This document shows, one piece after another, positions 51,301-64,000 of a DNA stretch of 64,000 nucleotides. Both the position numbers and the translations under genes were made by a program. Position 1 is the stretch's first letter. Each line of letters starts with the position of its first letter. The notes beneath the pieces are model-generated. The model had not been told where the DNA came from, made no database searches, and saw only the letters and a program-made list of their open reading frames with translations. The DNA is from Apus apus (taxonomy: Eukaryota > Chordata > Aves > Apodiformes > Apodidae). The stretch lies in NCBI RefSeq assembly GCF_020740795.1, contig NC_067282.1:153436858-153500857 (forward strand), in the 5' to 3' direction.

Positions 51301-54300
51301 GGCTTCTTTCTTGGTAAAATCACACTCTTCAAAAAGCTTCTAAGGCTCAAAAATTCTTGGGTGATATAAAATCCTCGATGTGACATGCAGCTTACACATG
51401 CCTGCTGACATATTAGATGCACTGTCTGTATGACCATGTTCCAGAAGACTTAATTTTGGATCCCAGAAACAAAAGAAACAGATACAAGGCAACAGTCCCT
51501 TTTTGCTGGGAGGGTGCTGTACAAGGGAAATACGAAATAGGAAGGGGTTTTTTTTATGTTTTCAAAGGATGAATAATTACTTGCATGTATTGTCTCTTAA
51601 TGAGTCAATGTTATGAGGCGTTAAATAGCTCTGTTACTGAAGACAGACAAATACGGATTCTTTGATATGGTTAATTTAGCAGAATCAAAGATCCCAAACT
51701 ACAGAAGAAACTGGTCCTCAAAGAATACAATTAGAAGCAAATACACAGTCAAAAGCAAAAGGATCTATCTCCATCCTCACATACTACCACCAGGTAGCTG
51801 ACTCACACCAGCAGCACAGAACAACAAGCTACCTCAGCAGGTCAGTTTTGAGGCTTTATATCGAATTTGATACACCGTAAACATCAAAGTAATATCAATT
51901 CAAAACTGTATTTAGAAGATCAAGCCACTGTTTAGAGCATTTTTAGTTTTGTTAGGACACAGCATTGCAAAACAAATAAAAACAGTAGCATAGTCCAAGT
52001 GTCATGACATAATATGATCTAACCTCCAGACAGCACAGAACACTTACTCCTGCCAGTGGCTCTCAGAGGCTCAAGCCAGCACTGGCATTCTGGGATGGTA
52101 AAACGTGCAGAGAGAAAAGGAAAAACCAGCTCCTAACTTTATAAGTTTACAGTCTCAGTCCTCAATATTGCACACAATTGAACGTGTTTATTTTGTGAGT
52201 GCTACTCATGTATGTATGACTAAATAAATGTAAACTTGATTATTGTTATGGAAGTGATGCTGTATTTTGCACGGGTTTTTCATGTTTATTTAAAACAAAG
52301 ACTAGCAGTTGCTGTGCATTTTACAGAATTTGCCTTTATATTCCTCCTTCATGATTTAAGTCCTACCTGGAAAATTATAGCTGGGCTAATGCCATTTTAA
52401 TCTTTGCTACTTTTTAATGCAATAACAGATTTATTGTCTTCAATGCTAACATTTTAAAATCAGATAAATGTATTACTATTAGTACGTAAGTCTTTCTATT
52501 GAACACATAGAGGCCCACCCTTATAATAAAATCTTGGTACACCTAACAGTCCATTTTAGCACTCACTAAAACTGTTTACACGGGACTTTAACTTGAAATA
52601 CATGTAACCTGGTATATTTAATAACGTGCAACATGTAAAATAAGCAACAAACTTGTCAATAGGAAAAGTTGGTTTGCTTTCTGTGCTGGGTACTGATTCC
52701 TATAAAATAATTTTGTCCCAGTAATACTGGTTAGGTGAAAACTAAGTGTGTGAATAACTGGGCACACATCCCTATCTATGGAATCTGGCTACCATGCATG
52801 ATTCCACAAGATGACCTGTAATGAAACACCTAGGTGGAAAGGTCTACCTAAAATTGATATACCAGTATCATAAGACAGTAAATATTATCTGTAATCAGTG
52901 CTTGTTGATGCCGCCTATATATCCATTGCTACTATCTGTTGCTGGAAGAAAATCTAATTAGAATTTCCCAATTCCCTGTGTAAACTTGAGTCACAGTCTA
53001 AACTGATTAATGTGTTTCCATGAAACAATGAGCAAGGAGGAACTAGCATTGCCCTTAACCACCTTGCAAAGAAGACCCTAGAAAGAAATTCTCCAAGATA
53101 ATTTAATACAATGTGGCAGATGGGGACAAATGAAGGAAAAAGAAGGAATGGGTAGATATATCCTGACAGATCTACAGCTGTCTACTAATGTGATGGCACA
53201 AAAGGCAAGCTACATATGAGAAAAACAAGTCTGAATCATTTTCATTATCAAAGGCTGCAAGCCTTTTTATTTTCCTTAAAAACCAGATATGAGTTGTTCA
53301 CCTTTCTTTCTGAAAAATTGGACAGAATAAAAAGAAAAAAACATTGTTTGGTAATACATCAGAATCTCAACAATTTTTCATTTTATTTAAAACTCTGGGT
53401 TCAAGGGATAATATGTTTTTGTGTCTTCCAATAACCAGAAAAGAATCAAGTCTTGAGACAGCACCAAGACACATCAATGAAACACATGATTGATTAGACA
53501 TGTTTATAATACTAAAAATGATAAGGAAATCCTTCCATGCCTTTTCCAGCAATAAGAGACATGGTCTAATATTTTTCCTTAATAGTTCACCTCCCATACT
53601 GATATTTCTGCTACAGCACAGCACTCCAGTGTAGTAACAGCCCCTCAGATTAAGGCCAAAAACCTCCTCAAACATTTCTCAGACTGTGGTGTTGGCCCAA
53701 TGATTCAGCCTACCTTTTGCCACAGGGCACCCTCTACAGATAGAAGTTAAAAGTTCCCTTCACAGAAAGAATCTAACGGTCTAGAAGGTATCACAGAAAT
53801 GTGGCAGCAAATGGGACACCTTGAAATACGAGCTGTATTTTTGGGTTTTCCACTTAAAAGTAAGATCATCCTGTATTTCAGATTGTTAACAACTTAAAGA
53901 TGTTTGGTTTACTGAAATCAAATGCAAATGAGAGCAAATGCCTTTTTCAAGAAGTGGTAGAAAAAAGGACTTAAAAGTATGCAAATTTAAATACAACACC
54001 AGCAGTTCTTTGGAACAAGTAATTAACCACTTAAATAGAGAACTCAGAAAGCTGGCCCTTTCCATTTTAAATTAGGTAGTTTGAGCATCTCCCAGCATCA
54101 GTTGGTCGATTTTGCTATGCAGTTATTTCTCATGACATGGAACAAAAGTGGTTTTGGCCAATACATATGCTACATGCAAAATGAAGACTCAGAACATTCC
54201 CTACCTGGCTAGTATTTCTGCTACCAGCTTTTGTCCAAGCCCCAGCACCCTCTCTTAGCAAGTACTTCAGGTGGATGCTACAAGGAATTATCCTATTTAT

Positions 54301-57300
54301 TTTAATTCATGGTAGGGAGAAACATCCTGTTTTCTCAAAGACTGCAAAGAGGACATGGCACAGTCCTGGCATCTGAGGTTCAAATTAAAATCCTGGCCAC
54401 TTACACTGCATCAGACTGACACACCTTCTTTACAGTTTAAGTACAAATTCTAATACTATTCTGTTTCTACTTGTAAAACAGCTACAAAATTCAGCTACAG
54501 CCATCATATCCCTCTACATGAGATATCAGTTCTTTCACAGCAGCCCAGTATGGAAGCTGAACCCCAGAATTTGCATTACACATAAAAAGCACATACATTT
54601 CCCTCAAAATCTTTAAACTGCAACCGTGCAGCATCTATCTACTACTTTTTATTTTCTTTCTCTTTGGATATTTACTTTCTTTCAAAACTCTAGACTATGG
54701 ATCTCCAGAACTGACTTTCTTGTGTTTTTCCATGAGGGAAGATCCACAGCACTGAAAACAAATCCAGCTAGGAGGCTTAGCATGGTTCTTAAGTGCTACC
54801 ATAGCTATAAATATCTAAATAATATAATTCTGTGTAACAGGTCAATAAGCAAACTAAAAAAACTCAGCAGTCCAGAATGGCCTGCATGACCACTGACTTC
54901 AGACTGGTTGGCAAATTCTGCAGATGTTTAAAATGTTTACTGCTGGCTCAGTCCTCTACTCAAGGGCACAAGAGGAGACTGCCAGCAGCAGCAGGTACTT
55001 CCACACTCATTACACACAGTGGAAGATTCTCTCCAATTGCTAATTGAGGTGGTCTTTTGCTAATAAACTGAACAAAAGCAAGTGAAGGGCAGAAATGTTT
55101 CCTTTCCCTCCAGCAAAGAGGCAGGGGAGATAGCTGTGTGGTGACAGTGTTTGCAACTGCTGTAGTTAGGTTCGTGGTCACATGTCAGTTCTAAAGACAC
55201 AATCCTCATTCTAGACTGCCTGCAGTCAATGTGACAGCTATTATTAGCAGCAGCAAAACAGTCTCTCAGTGAGGCACAAAGATACTACTAGTTTAGCATC
55301 TACTTCTAAAATGCTGCTATCCACTTCCAAAGAGAGAGAATTTGACATCAGAGCACAGAAGAGGGTGCGAGCTGCAAGCAGGCTCAGAAGAGCTTTCTCA
55401 TCTAAGTTTAATACTAAAAGAGGCATGACCTTAGGAAAGTAAAAGTGGAGAAAAAGAGCATCAAAAGAGCATCACAAAGAGCGTTCACTAAAATAAGAAA
55501 GAAAACACACAGCTGCTCACCGGGACAGGTTACATGCTGCTCACAATACTGAACAAACTACAGAAAGGGAGCTGGTACTGCTGTGACTTTTGCAGAGATG
55601 AGAACATAGCTACTGCCACATTCAACTCCTGCAAACACCACAGCTGTAGTCTCCATGCATTTAACAGCAGAGAAACAATTAGCAGCACGAAGTTGGGGAA
55701 ACTCCACACAAAGGAAGTCAATGGTGGATCTCTTCCTTCTGCCACCCAGAGGTACTCCCTCTGCTCCCCCACAACAATCCAGCTGGGCAGCACAATGTTT
55801 GTGCCCCAACAAGTGTTTCAGTGAGGAAGGTGACCAAAAAGATGTTAAATGTGTCATCTTGTAGGGTGCAGCAGAGACGTCGGAGGAAATACCCTCAGAA
55901 TGGTAGAAGACCCTCAGACTCCTGTCTGTGCTTCAGCTCCATGAGCTGCCTTGTGGGATGCAGAGCACAAAATGAGGTCTTTATAAGCATGGCTGCAACA
56001 GATGATCCCCATCCCTACCATGGAGAAAAATCTCTTATGGATACTTCTATTTAAAACTTTCAAATTTTTTTACAAAATATTTTCTCTACAGCTGCTTACT
56101 TCTGAGAGGCTTTATTAAAATCAGATTGTCTAGAAAGCCTGGGTTTCACCAATTTTCACTGCCAGTTTTTCAGTGAATCCATGTCCCAAAGCAATATATT
56201 CTCTTCCTTATTATTGACCTCCTCACATGTTTCTTGTTAGCTTCATCAGGCTTAGTCTAACTTTAGAAGGCAGAACTGCAGAGTAAAAAGTTGAAATCTT
56301 TTCCTTGAAATAATGCTTACTATATTATATACACAATAAACGCTGACATTAGGTCACCTGCACAGTTGTTTTACCCATCTCATTGAATCCCAGGAAAAAT
56401 CCTGAATACACTGATGAGCAAAAACTATTTTGTAGTTAATTAGTGAACACCATATTGCAATGTACTTCAGCTACTGTAGATCTGCTCTTAGTTTGGAAAG
56501 GTGTCAGGTTAGGACATTTTACATAGCACTAGGTAAAAACATTCCACTAGCCCAGGTAAAAGAAAACCATGAGTTCTGCTCCATGTTAATGCCATTCAAC
56601 TGATTATGCATCCACTTACAGGCCTCCTGCAAGAAAAAGGAGCACAATCTGCCCCATAGGCTCATTGCATGTTTATGTTTGATCACCTAAGTTAGATCAG
56701 GAGCCATATCCTGGTTTCTGTCATAGGCTGCAGAGGTTCTTGCCAGGAAACACGCTGCTTTAACATTTTGGATCGAAATTTATTGATGCAGCAGGTGACA
56801 AGATCAGTAATTCAATGCTCAGAAAAGACTGGATAGATGGGAGTTGAGGCACGAAAGGAAAGATCTAAGCAGGCACTTATTTTTGGTACAGATACTCATT
56901 AAGTTGTTGATCAATGACTTGCAGGTGTGACAGAATTCTGAAAAATCTGAGGTGACTAGTGACGGATCTTACAGATTATAAAAGTACCAGATAAGACATA
57001 CACAGGCAGCCTGATGTGAATGCAAAAACACAAGCAGAGGCCACAATTGTCACTGACCCTTATATTCTTTGGGCAGGAGACTCACAGTGACGTCTGCCTG
57101 GCAAGGACTCTGAACAAGGAGTTGGTTCTGGATGCAAAACAGGCAATCTGAACTTAAGTTCAGCTTTCAAAAAAGCATCTGCTTTTCCACAGCTCCTGGG
57201 AAGTCTCAGCATCAGTCATTTGCTGTTTATTTGTACAGATATCTTCTTAAATAAATAAACAATAGATAATTATCAAATAATGAATAATTTGAAAGGCACT

Positions 57301-58545
57301 CACTCAAGTTTTTTCAAGCTTTATTAACACGTTTCCCAGTTGCTGGAATTATCAATACCCCAGCACCACTGCAGTTGAACCCAAAACTCAGTTTAACCGT
57401 GAAGAGAATTCAGTTGATTGGGCAGGAAAGTACTTACTGCAATTTTTACTTGGTATCCTTACCAGTTCAAAGCATTGTCTGCATAAATGCTACTGACAGC
57501 TGCACTCATTGCACCACACCCAGTTTCTATTCTTCTTGTTTTCTGCATGTGTTGAGTCCTTACATCTCCTTGCTCTTCCAGGTTCGAGTCTACAATTCTT
57601 TCCTTTTAATATTATTTTGTGCTATAGAATTATAGTAGCTGTTTTTTGACAAATTAAGTAGATCACGGTGTGGTAAACAAGCTAGCTTCTGATCCTCTCC
57701 TCCTCCCATTCCCAGCATGAAAATAGCTAGGGCTGAAGCAACAGCTGGGGATCATTACACTGACAGGAATAGTTCAGTAAACTCCAAGAGGAGAAAACAT
57801 GTCATATCCAAAAAACCAAAAAAAACACATTAGGGCAGCAGGACTGAAAAAATATGTGAATTCAACTCCAGGGATAACGCTATGACTCTACCACTGATAA
57901 GGACTGGCTTATAAAACCCCTGGTCACTCAGCGTTAACCCTTTCCCTAAGCTTCCCACTCATGTTAGGAAGTTAACAAATACTCTGAGACACTTCTATGT
58001 CTTCACAGTCAAAGAAGGCACACTGGGAATTAGGCATCTTACTGTCAACTTGGAGCTACCTCATATTAATACATCATTGTCATACCTTCAATGCAGGTCT
58101 TACCCATAATCACAGCCACTTGCAAAGAGTGGTTGCAACATGAGGTTACAGGGAGTCTAACTACACACCTTTGGTGCACCTCTTGATACACTGTAAGAGG
58201 TGACAGTGGGTTAGCTCCCAAAACCTTCAACACATGTTCTGTGTTTTTCTGTGTCAGAACAATATTTGCATCAATAATTCTGAATCTAGCCATAATTCAG
58301 AAATGCACCTGTTGCTTTTTGTGACAGGTTTCTGATGTCTCTTATCCATGAAATTTGCATGAGGCATCACTTTGATGTCTCCCACATCATCTTCAGGTCC
58401 ACTCTGAACTAGGAAGATGGAGATCAGCCTTTACAGAAAAATGTCACCCTGCATTCCTGTGAGATGCCTCAGCTGCAGGGGCTGCCCTCTTTGCTGGGGA
58501 TCTCCTTGGTGTGGAGAGCTTCCAAGTCTACACGTGCAGGTTCTT

Positions 58546-58559
58546 CTGCCCTCTGCTGG
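58546..58559 (-). promoter_or_regulatory. CTCF-like motif, full core match
   Basis: The minus strand reads ccagcagagggcag, which satisfies all 14 positions of the core CCASYAGRKGGCRS. It lies in a locally GC-richer patch (about 58440-58600) of an otherwise AT-rich intron. Binding is inferred only. Confidence 0.5.
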
Positions 58560-61410
58560 GTGAGGTACAGCCACCATCCAGCTTTACCTTCAGGTGTCTG
58601 GAGGCTATATGACAATAAGATTTAGATCACTCGTGAAGAAAGCCATATGTTAACAAGCACTTGCATGACTCCTGATCTCTTCAAAGTACTGAACAGATAT
58701 TAATAGTTTAATCAAAGGCTAACCTAACTCAAATTACCTCACATTTGCTGTGGACCAAGAATGTCCACACAGTTACTGCAGATCAGATGGCATGCAGGAA
58801 CTTGTTCGTGTGTCTGGGCCCTGAGACACAAATCTTGGAAAAAGACAGGTGAATTTCACTGTAAGCCCCGGAGTCACAATGAACATTTTTGAAGGCAGGG
58901 TTTAATTCTAAGCTATACTTACATGAATGCTAATCAGTTTTTGAAAGTTTCTGAATCTTGCAGTTCCCTCTTCATATCTTTCATGAGGAGCTACCATACT
59001 GTTGTGTTAACTGGTCTAGGAACTGCAAACTGGGCTGTGGTATTTGAAAAAGAAATAATTCCAAGGCATTCTTGAATAGAAAACATGTTTATGGATTCCT
59101 GAATTCTAGGAATTTTACAAATATCTGCCCCAACACACTTCGAAAAACACAGGCTGTGTTCTTTCACTTCCCCATGTCACATGCATTTCTGTGTGGAAAG
59201 GATCAGCAGTTCACAAACTTCAATGTCAAGTCCCAATTCAAAAAAATAAATCAACCAGATTTAGGAGACCATCTGTTTTCCAGAGGCAAGGAAAAAAGAT
59301 GAAGTCTACTCCAGATAGCCACTTCTCATGAGATTAATTAATAGGTCTGAGCACTGTCAGCATAATACAGGCACCCCTTATTTGCCAGGCTTTATAAAGA
59401 GGAGAAAGCAGACTGGCACCCCATCCACCTGTGGGTGGTAGAGTGAGGAAGAGAAGTACATGAATTTTCTGTCCTGGGCAATAAACTAAGTTGTCCATTT
59501 TTAGGGAGACCAAAACTAAGGTACAACAGTAGTTATTGTTTCAGCTCAAAGCTAATTCTGGAATTCCAGAGCTTTCAAAAGGATTTACATGTGAGTAGAT
59601 CTGTTTCTTCACTGCCTGTAAGATTTGGTTCTGCAAAATACAGTGCATGCTACAGTATAAATAAAATAGGCATCCCGAGGCTGCAGGAGACTTGAATGGA
59701 GCAGCAGCAAAGCTAAAAGATTATTCTTTTCTGACATGAAAGAAGCTGCCGGCATGTATTTATCTTCCCTACCTTTCCTGTTTGGTAGCTGGTAGAAAGT
59801 AGCTTTCCTCATCACATATGATATTAGAGTATCATGAAGTAGACATGGGGTAGGCTGATGATATTGCTAGACTTTGCAGAGTCAACACAGCTTTTTCAAT
59901 AATCAGAACGCTACAAGAATTCAATGACCTTAATTCACTTCAACTTGAGACCTTAGAATACATTTTTGTATTGATGACAGTACTAGAGAACTGCATTTTC
60001 CTCATTCTACATGTTATCCCACTGTAGAGCTTGTGATATTTAGTGACAGGATGAAAGATGTATCCTGGCACATCCAAACGCAGAATGTTCACCTTCTGTG
60101 AAAATCAATGCCTTGCAAATAAAAGACAGCTGCAAGTTCTGGCTTTTTTTTTTTTCCTCTGAAGATTGATGTGCTGCAGTTCTTTGCCTCCAGAGCTGAC
60201 AAAGTAATCTGGGAACACTGCCTATACTAACGGATTTATGACTCCCAAACTTGAATTTGAGGACTGTGACTTCAGTTTTCCTTTTCCATATTTGTTCATC
60301 AAAGACTCTTCCAGTGAAAACAAGGAACAAAAACAGTAATATTTTTTAAATCTAATAACAACCTAAATCTCAATATCTGTTACAAAGGGGGGAGTGACAG
60401 TAGAGGGTAAAAACTTAACCATTTTGTTTGGCATATTTAGCAGGCCTAGAACTGCACATGAAAAAAGAATCTTCTAAATGGAACTGTTAAAATTGTCTTC
60501 CACACATTGGCCATCTTCCTGCAACAGACATGGCCTTATCCTATCTGGCTCTTCGTCCTCAACTCCCATCACCCTTTACTTTACTTTTCTGTCCAAAAGG
60601 TCACTGAAAGTAATTTTCCACTCCTCTTAGATCACATTATTGGCTCATAAAATTAATAATCACCTTATTTCTGAGGCCATCGTGCTAAAGATCTTCACGC
60701 TTTCTTGCAAGTTCCTGTAGCTAGACGGATCCAATATTTCTGATAAAACATAAATCTTATTATGTTTGCTATTAACATTTTGTTATGTTCTGCCATTCTT
60801 CCCAGTAATCTTTTCCCCATTCCTGTTTGTTGCTATTCACTATGCTGCACACTATGAATGCATCACTGTCTGCTTTCATCTTAATCTTTTCTCTGTCCTT
60901 CCAGATCTTCTTTCCTCATAGATACTGCTCCCTGAAATATGACCTCTGTCTAAATAGCCTTTCAGAATTGTCAAACCCCCATAAAAATAATACATATTTG
61001 CAGAAGAATATCATTATCTAAAACAGAATCACATTTAGACATAAAGACCTCACTCTTCCCACATTCTCCGAAGATCGACATTCTGAAACTTAAAACATGA
61101 TACTCTATTCCCTTCAGAGCTGCCACTCCAGAAAATCTTTAATAAAACAGCCTTAAAACATTGCTCACAAGAGCCCTGTAGACATAGGGAAGAGGTAGCA
61201 ATTTAAACTCTGAAATTAAAACTTCCAAACACAAGTGAAATCATCCCAAAGTCCAGGCACTGCAAGTCACTACATTCAGAGCTCCAACCTCATCCTCTGA
61301 CATGCTTATGAGCGCCCTCAGGGAGAACAGGTCACAGGAGTCAGTGGGAAACCCAAAATCTGGACTACTGCCCAGAAAAGAAAAATCAGGCAGATTCAAC
61401 AGGCAAGAGG

Positions 61411-61441
61411 GAAAAAAAAATAAAAAAGAAAGAAAAAAAAT
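61411..61441. repeat. A-rich low-complexity tract
   Basis: Runs of A interrupted by single T or G. Confidence 0.85.
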
Positions 61442-62748
61442 ACACAACCCACAGACCAACTACACAGTGCCTACAACAAAGAAAGCAGAGCCTGCTAACC
61501 TTCTCGTAAGCTGTGGTATGAATCCTGATATGTGCTTGAACAGCTCTTCCCTTGCTTTGACACAGTCTCTGCAAGCGGCACAATCCCAACATAGGCAGGC
61601 TGAAGTGTCTTGGCTTTATCCAACATATTAGAGGAAATCCCTGGACCTGAAGGCAGATTCTGTAACACAGCAGGCGTCCCAGGCTAGTGGAAGGGGTGCT
61701 TAATCCTCTCAAGAGACCCAATCACAATCCCTCTCTAGCAGGTTTCGGTGGCTGCACCCAGTGGGAGAGTGGAAAAAAAAAAATAATAAATTATTTTACT
61801 GCTAAATTCCAAGGCTGTGCTTGCATAGGAACAGAGAGGTACTTGTGGCACAGACAAATCCTAACAGCCAACATCTAAAGATTAAAATCAGCAAGGCTCT
61901 TAGCAAAACTTTTCTTCCTACTGTCTGGAAGCTCAGACAGAAACTTCACTGTTTCAGCAAGCAGCTATAAGCATTTAGGATCCCAGTATGCTGAGCGTTG
62001 CTTATCAACAGATGTGTGGACGTCTTCGTGGGGCCACTTGCTGTAACAGCCAACCTCATTCACCCAAAATAGTGAACAGTTGGTTTCTCTACTCACACTA
62101 CGGACACCTGCCAGACAGGCAATATCATGTGATTGAGAACTACCCTCTCTCCCCCTGCACTCCTGACTGTAAGCACGCCGTGCACACAGCTCGGAGAACA
62201 CCAGCACACTATCTACAGAAGCCACACTGCCCTTTGTTCCTTTCTGTTTAAACTATTAGAAATGGAATTTTAGTTGTGGAGAAAGCCAAAACGGTGATAA
62301 GGAAAACAAGACTTCTTACATGTATTTGCTGACACCACACATAAGTAACAGCAGGCTACTTCTGTAAAAGCACACATTCTCACCTCTTCTCCAATCAATA
62401 AATCCTTTCTCCCAACCTAGTAGAAACACCTACCTGAAGATACTCAGCAGCCCCCAATCTAAAAACTAAAACAAAAACTTCAATAAAACTTCAGAACCTG
62501 TGCTTGTATGGAGGCAGTCATTTCACCTGGAGCTTATTTAATGTGCATCACGAACAGATGTCATATGCTTGACAAACTTTAGTTATACATAATACCTAGC
62601 ATGGTACTGGAATTGCCAGTGGCCAGGAAAGAGCACACTCCATTCAAGCAACAGCCAGGAGGTACTCTCACCAGTACAGCTGGTGGCTTTGTTGTGTTTT
62701 CATCTCGCCAAGCATGCATCTTAAAAGGTGCAATGAGTTCTGAAGGGG

Positions 62749-62780
62749 AAAAAAATAAAATAAAACAAAATAAAACCAAA
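62749..62780. repeat. (AAAAT/AAAAC)n tract
   Basis: Repeated aaaat and aaaac units; a similar tract lies at 62841-62866. Confidence 0.85.
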
Positions 62781-64000
62781 CAAGAGAGCTGTCCAGTGAA
62801 TACACATACCTGAAGAAAAGTATTATGGTATCTTTCCAGGAAAAAATAAAAATAATAAAAAAAAATCTGTGTCATCCTACAAGCCTGAAGCAAAGATAGC
62901 CACATGGACGTTACAAAAATAAGAAGGTGAATACTCTAAACACTACTGGAACAGTCTCCAGTTCATATTCTCCCCCCTGCCTCCCCGCCACCACCAATCA
63001 AGACAAAAATTTCTCATCTCTAAATAGTTTGAGAAGCATTCAATTAATTTCATAAAGCAAAGCAAGAATAACAACCACAGGGGGAAAAAAATCTCTAATA
63101 ATGAAGCTACTGTTTAAGAAAAGTGGTGTTCAACCAAGTTTAAAACCCACAACTTTAACTCTGCCATAAGCTGCACTAGAGAAACAAAACAATCTGACCT
63201 ATTTTAAAGTTAACCACTAAAAACTAATATACCGAATTTTACACATTTACTAAATAACAATACCAGATGGCATCAGTGACATTTCTGAGTACCTTCCACA
63301 TACTCTTCTTACTTCAAAACGTTCAACCTTCTCTCAGAAAAGAATCCAAATTCTAAAGTTCCTGTTGGTTAAAAAATCCTTTTGGGGACAATATAAAGCT
63401 CCATAATCGTATTATTTCTAAATTGCAAGTGTATACTCAACACAAACTCTCATCTTAAATTTAGGATTTGTAAAAGTCAAGTAAAGGTTCAGTTTCACGA
63501 TGAACTTTGGCCAATAAGGTCAAATTACTGCATACATAGATGAGACCACTTTTGCGTGAGCATTAGCAGTCATGACGCTGTGGAGAGCTGCCTCAGAAAG
63601 CTGCCTGGCAAACCACAAGAGGGCTGGAGCCAGGATGAAGATGGGGGAGAAAGAAACACACTGTACAGATCTCCCCTTTCAGCAGCAACACACAACTGCA
63701 CCTTGATTCAGGCCTGACACACTGTGTAGACAAGCCCCACAACTACTGTAATAACTAAAGAACAACTCTCCTGTGCCAGACGGAGTCCTACTTCTTCTGG
63801 CAAGCAGTACACCATCTGGATGGTGGAAATGGCAAGATTCAGCTCAGCAAAGCCTGCTATTACTTTGCCAACCAGGGTCTCCAAGCTAGCAGCTCACTAC
63901 AGTGTACAAACCCTGGGAAACGTGGACCAGTTGCTCTACCCAACTGACTCGCCAAGACCCAAATATTGCCAAACCAGCACAAAGACGTTGCCAACGTACT

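Larger units (their letters stand above)
43902..64000 (-). other. MRTFA: MRTFA upstream intron, more than 20 kb (continues beyond the window)
   Basis: AT-rich sequence with no recognisable exon, CpG island or second gene. I searched for the N-terminal segments expected from mammals (the long form with LSERKN and the short form with EPEMLMM) and did not see them. Contents noted separately are microsatellites, an old CR1-like stretch, and a CTCF-like motif. Alternative first exons with non-coding or very short coding parts could be missed by eye. Confidence 0.7.

Noticed and set aside
62436..62460. Possible 25-nt minus-strand exon with donor cag|gtaggt
   Set aside because: The donor is strong but the exon would be extremely short, and its sequence does not match any expected MRTFA N-terminal segment. 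Not enough to call.

Overview
The window is an ordinary vertebrate nuclear locus, most likely from a bird. Split genes with GT-AG introns and several CR1-type LINE fragments carrying the (ATTCTATG)-like 3' end point to birds (turtles and crocodilians also carry CR1), and the compact introns of the first gene favour a bird. No prokaryotic, phage, CRISPR or operon-like structure is present, and I found no undescribed system.

Left part (1 to about 11.7 kb, + strand): the last twelve coding exons and 3' UTR of SGSM3 (RUTBC3), a RabGAP-family adaptor. The encoded 356 residues cover the tail of the linker after the TBC domain, the SH3 domain and the RUN domain. The TBC exons lie left of the window. 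All twelve exons join in one open frame and end at a stop at 10554-10556.

Middle and right (about 12.6 to 64 kb, - strand): MRTFA (MKL1/MAL), the actin-regulated coactivator of serum response factor, transcribed towards SGSM3. Thirteen coding exons from 43901 down to 16075 join without a frame break into 1024 residues: three RPEL actin-binding motifs, a basic region, Gln-rich and Pro-rich stretches, a SAP domain, a leucine zipper and the C-terminal transactivation region. The exons with the N-terminus and the promoter were not found and should lie right of the window. The two genes are tail to tail, about 0.9 kb apart, as in the SGSM3-MRTFA neighbourhood known from human chromosome 22q13.

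The first 25 kb are GC-rich with closely spaced exons. From about 26 kb the DNA is AT-rich intron, including one intron of 14.5 kb and one of more than 20 kb with no recognisable second gene. The introns hold CR1 copies of different age, microsatellites, and candidate CTCF motifs. The points most worth a second look are a 51-codon Gln-rich exon in MRTFA that I do not recall from the human protein, inverted CR1 copies flanking the central exons, an out-of-frame internal 3' splice-site candidate in the RPEL3 exon, C-tracts in the MRTFA 3' UTR, and the CTCF-like motifs.
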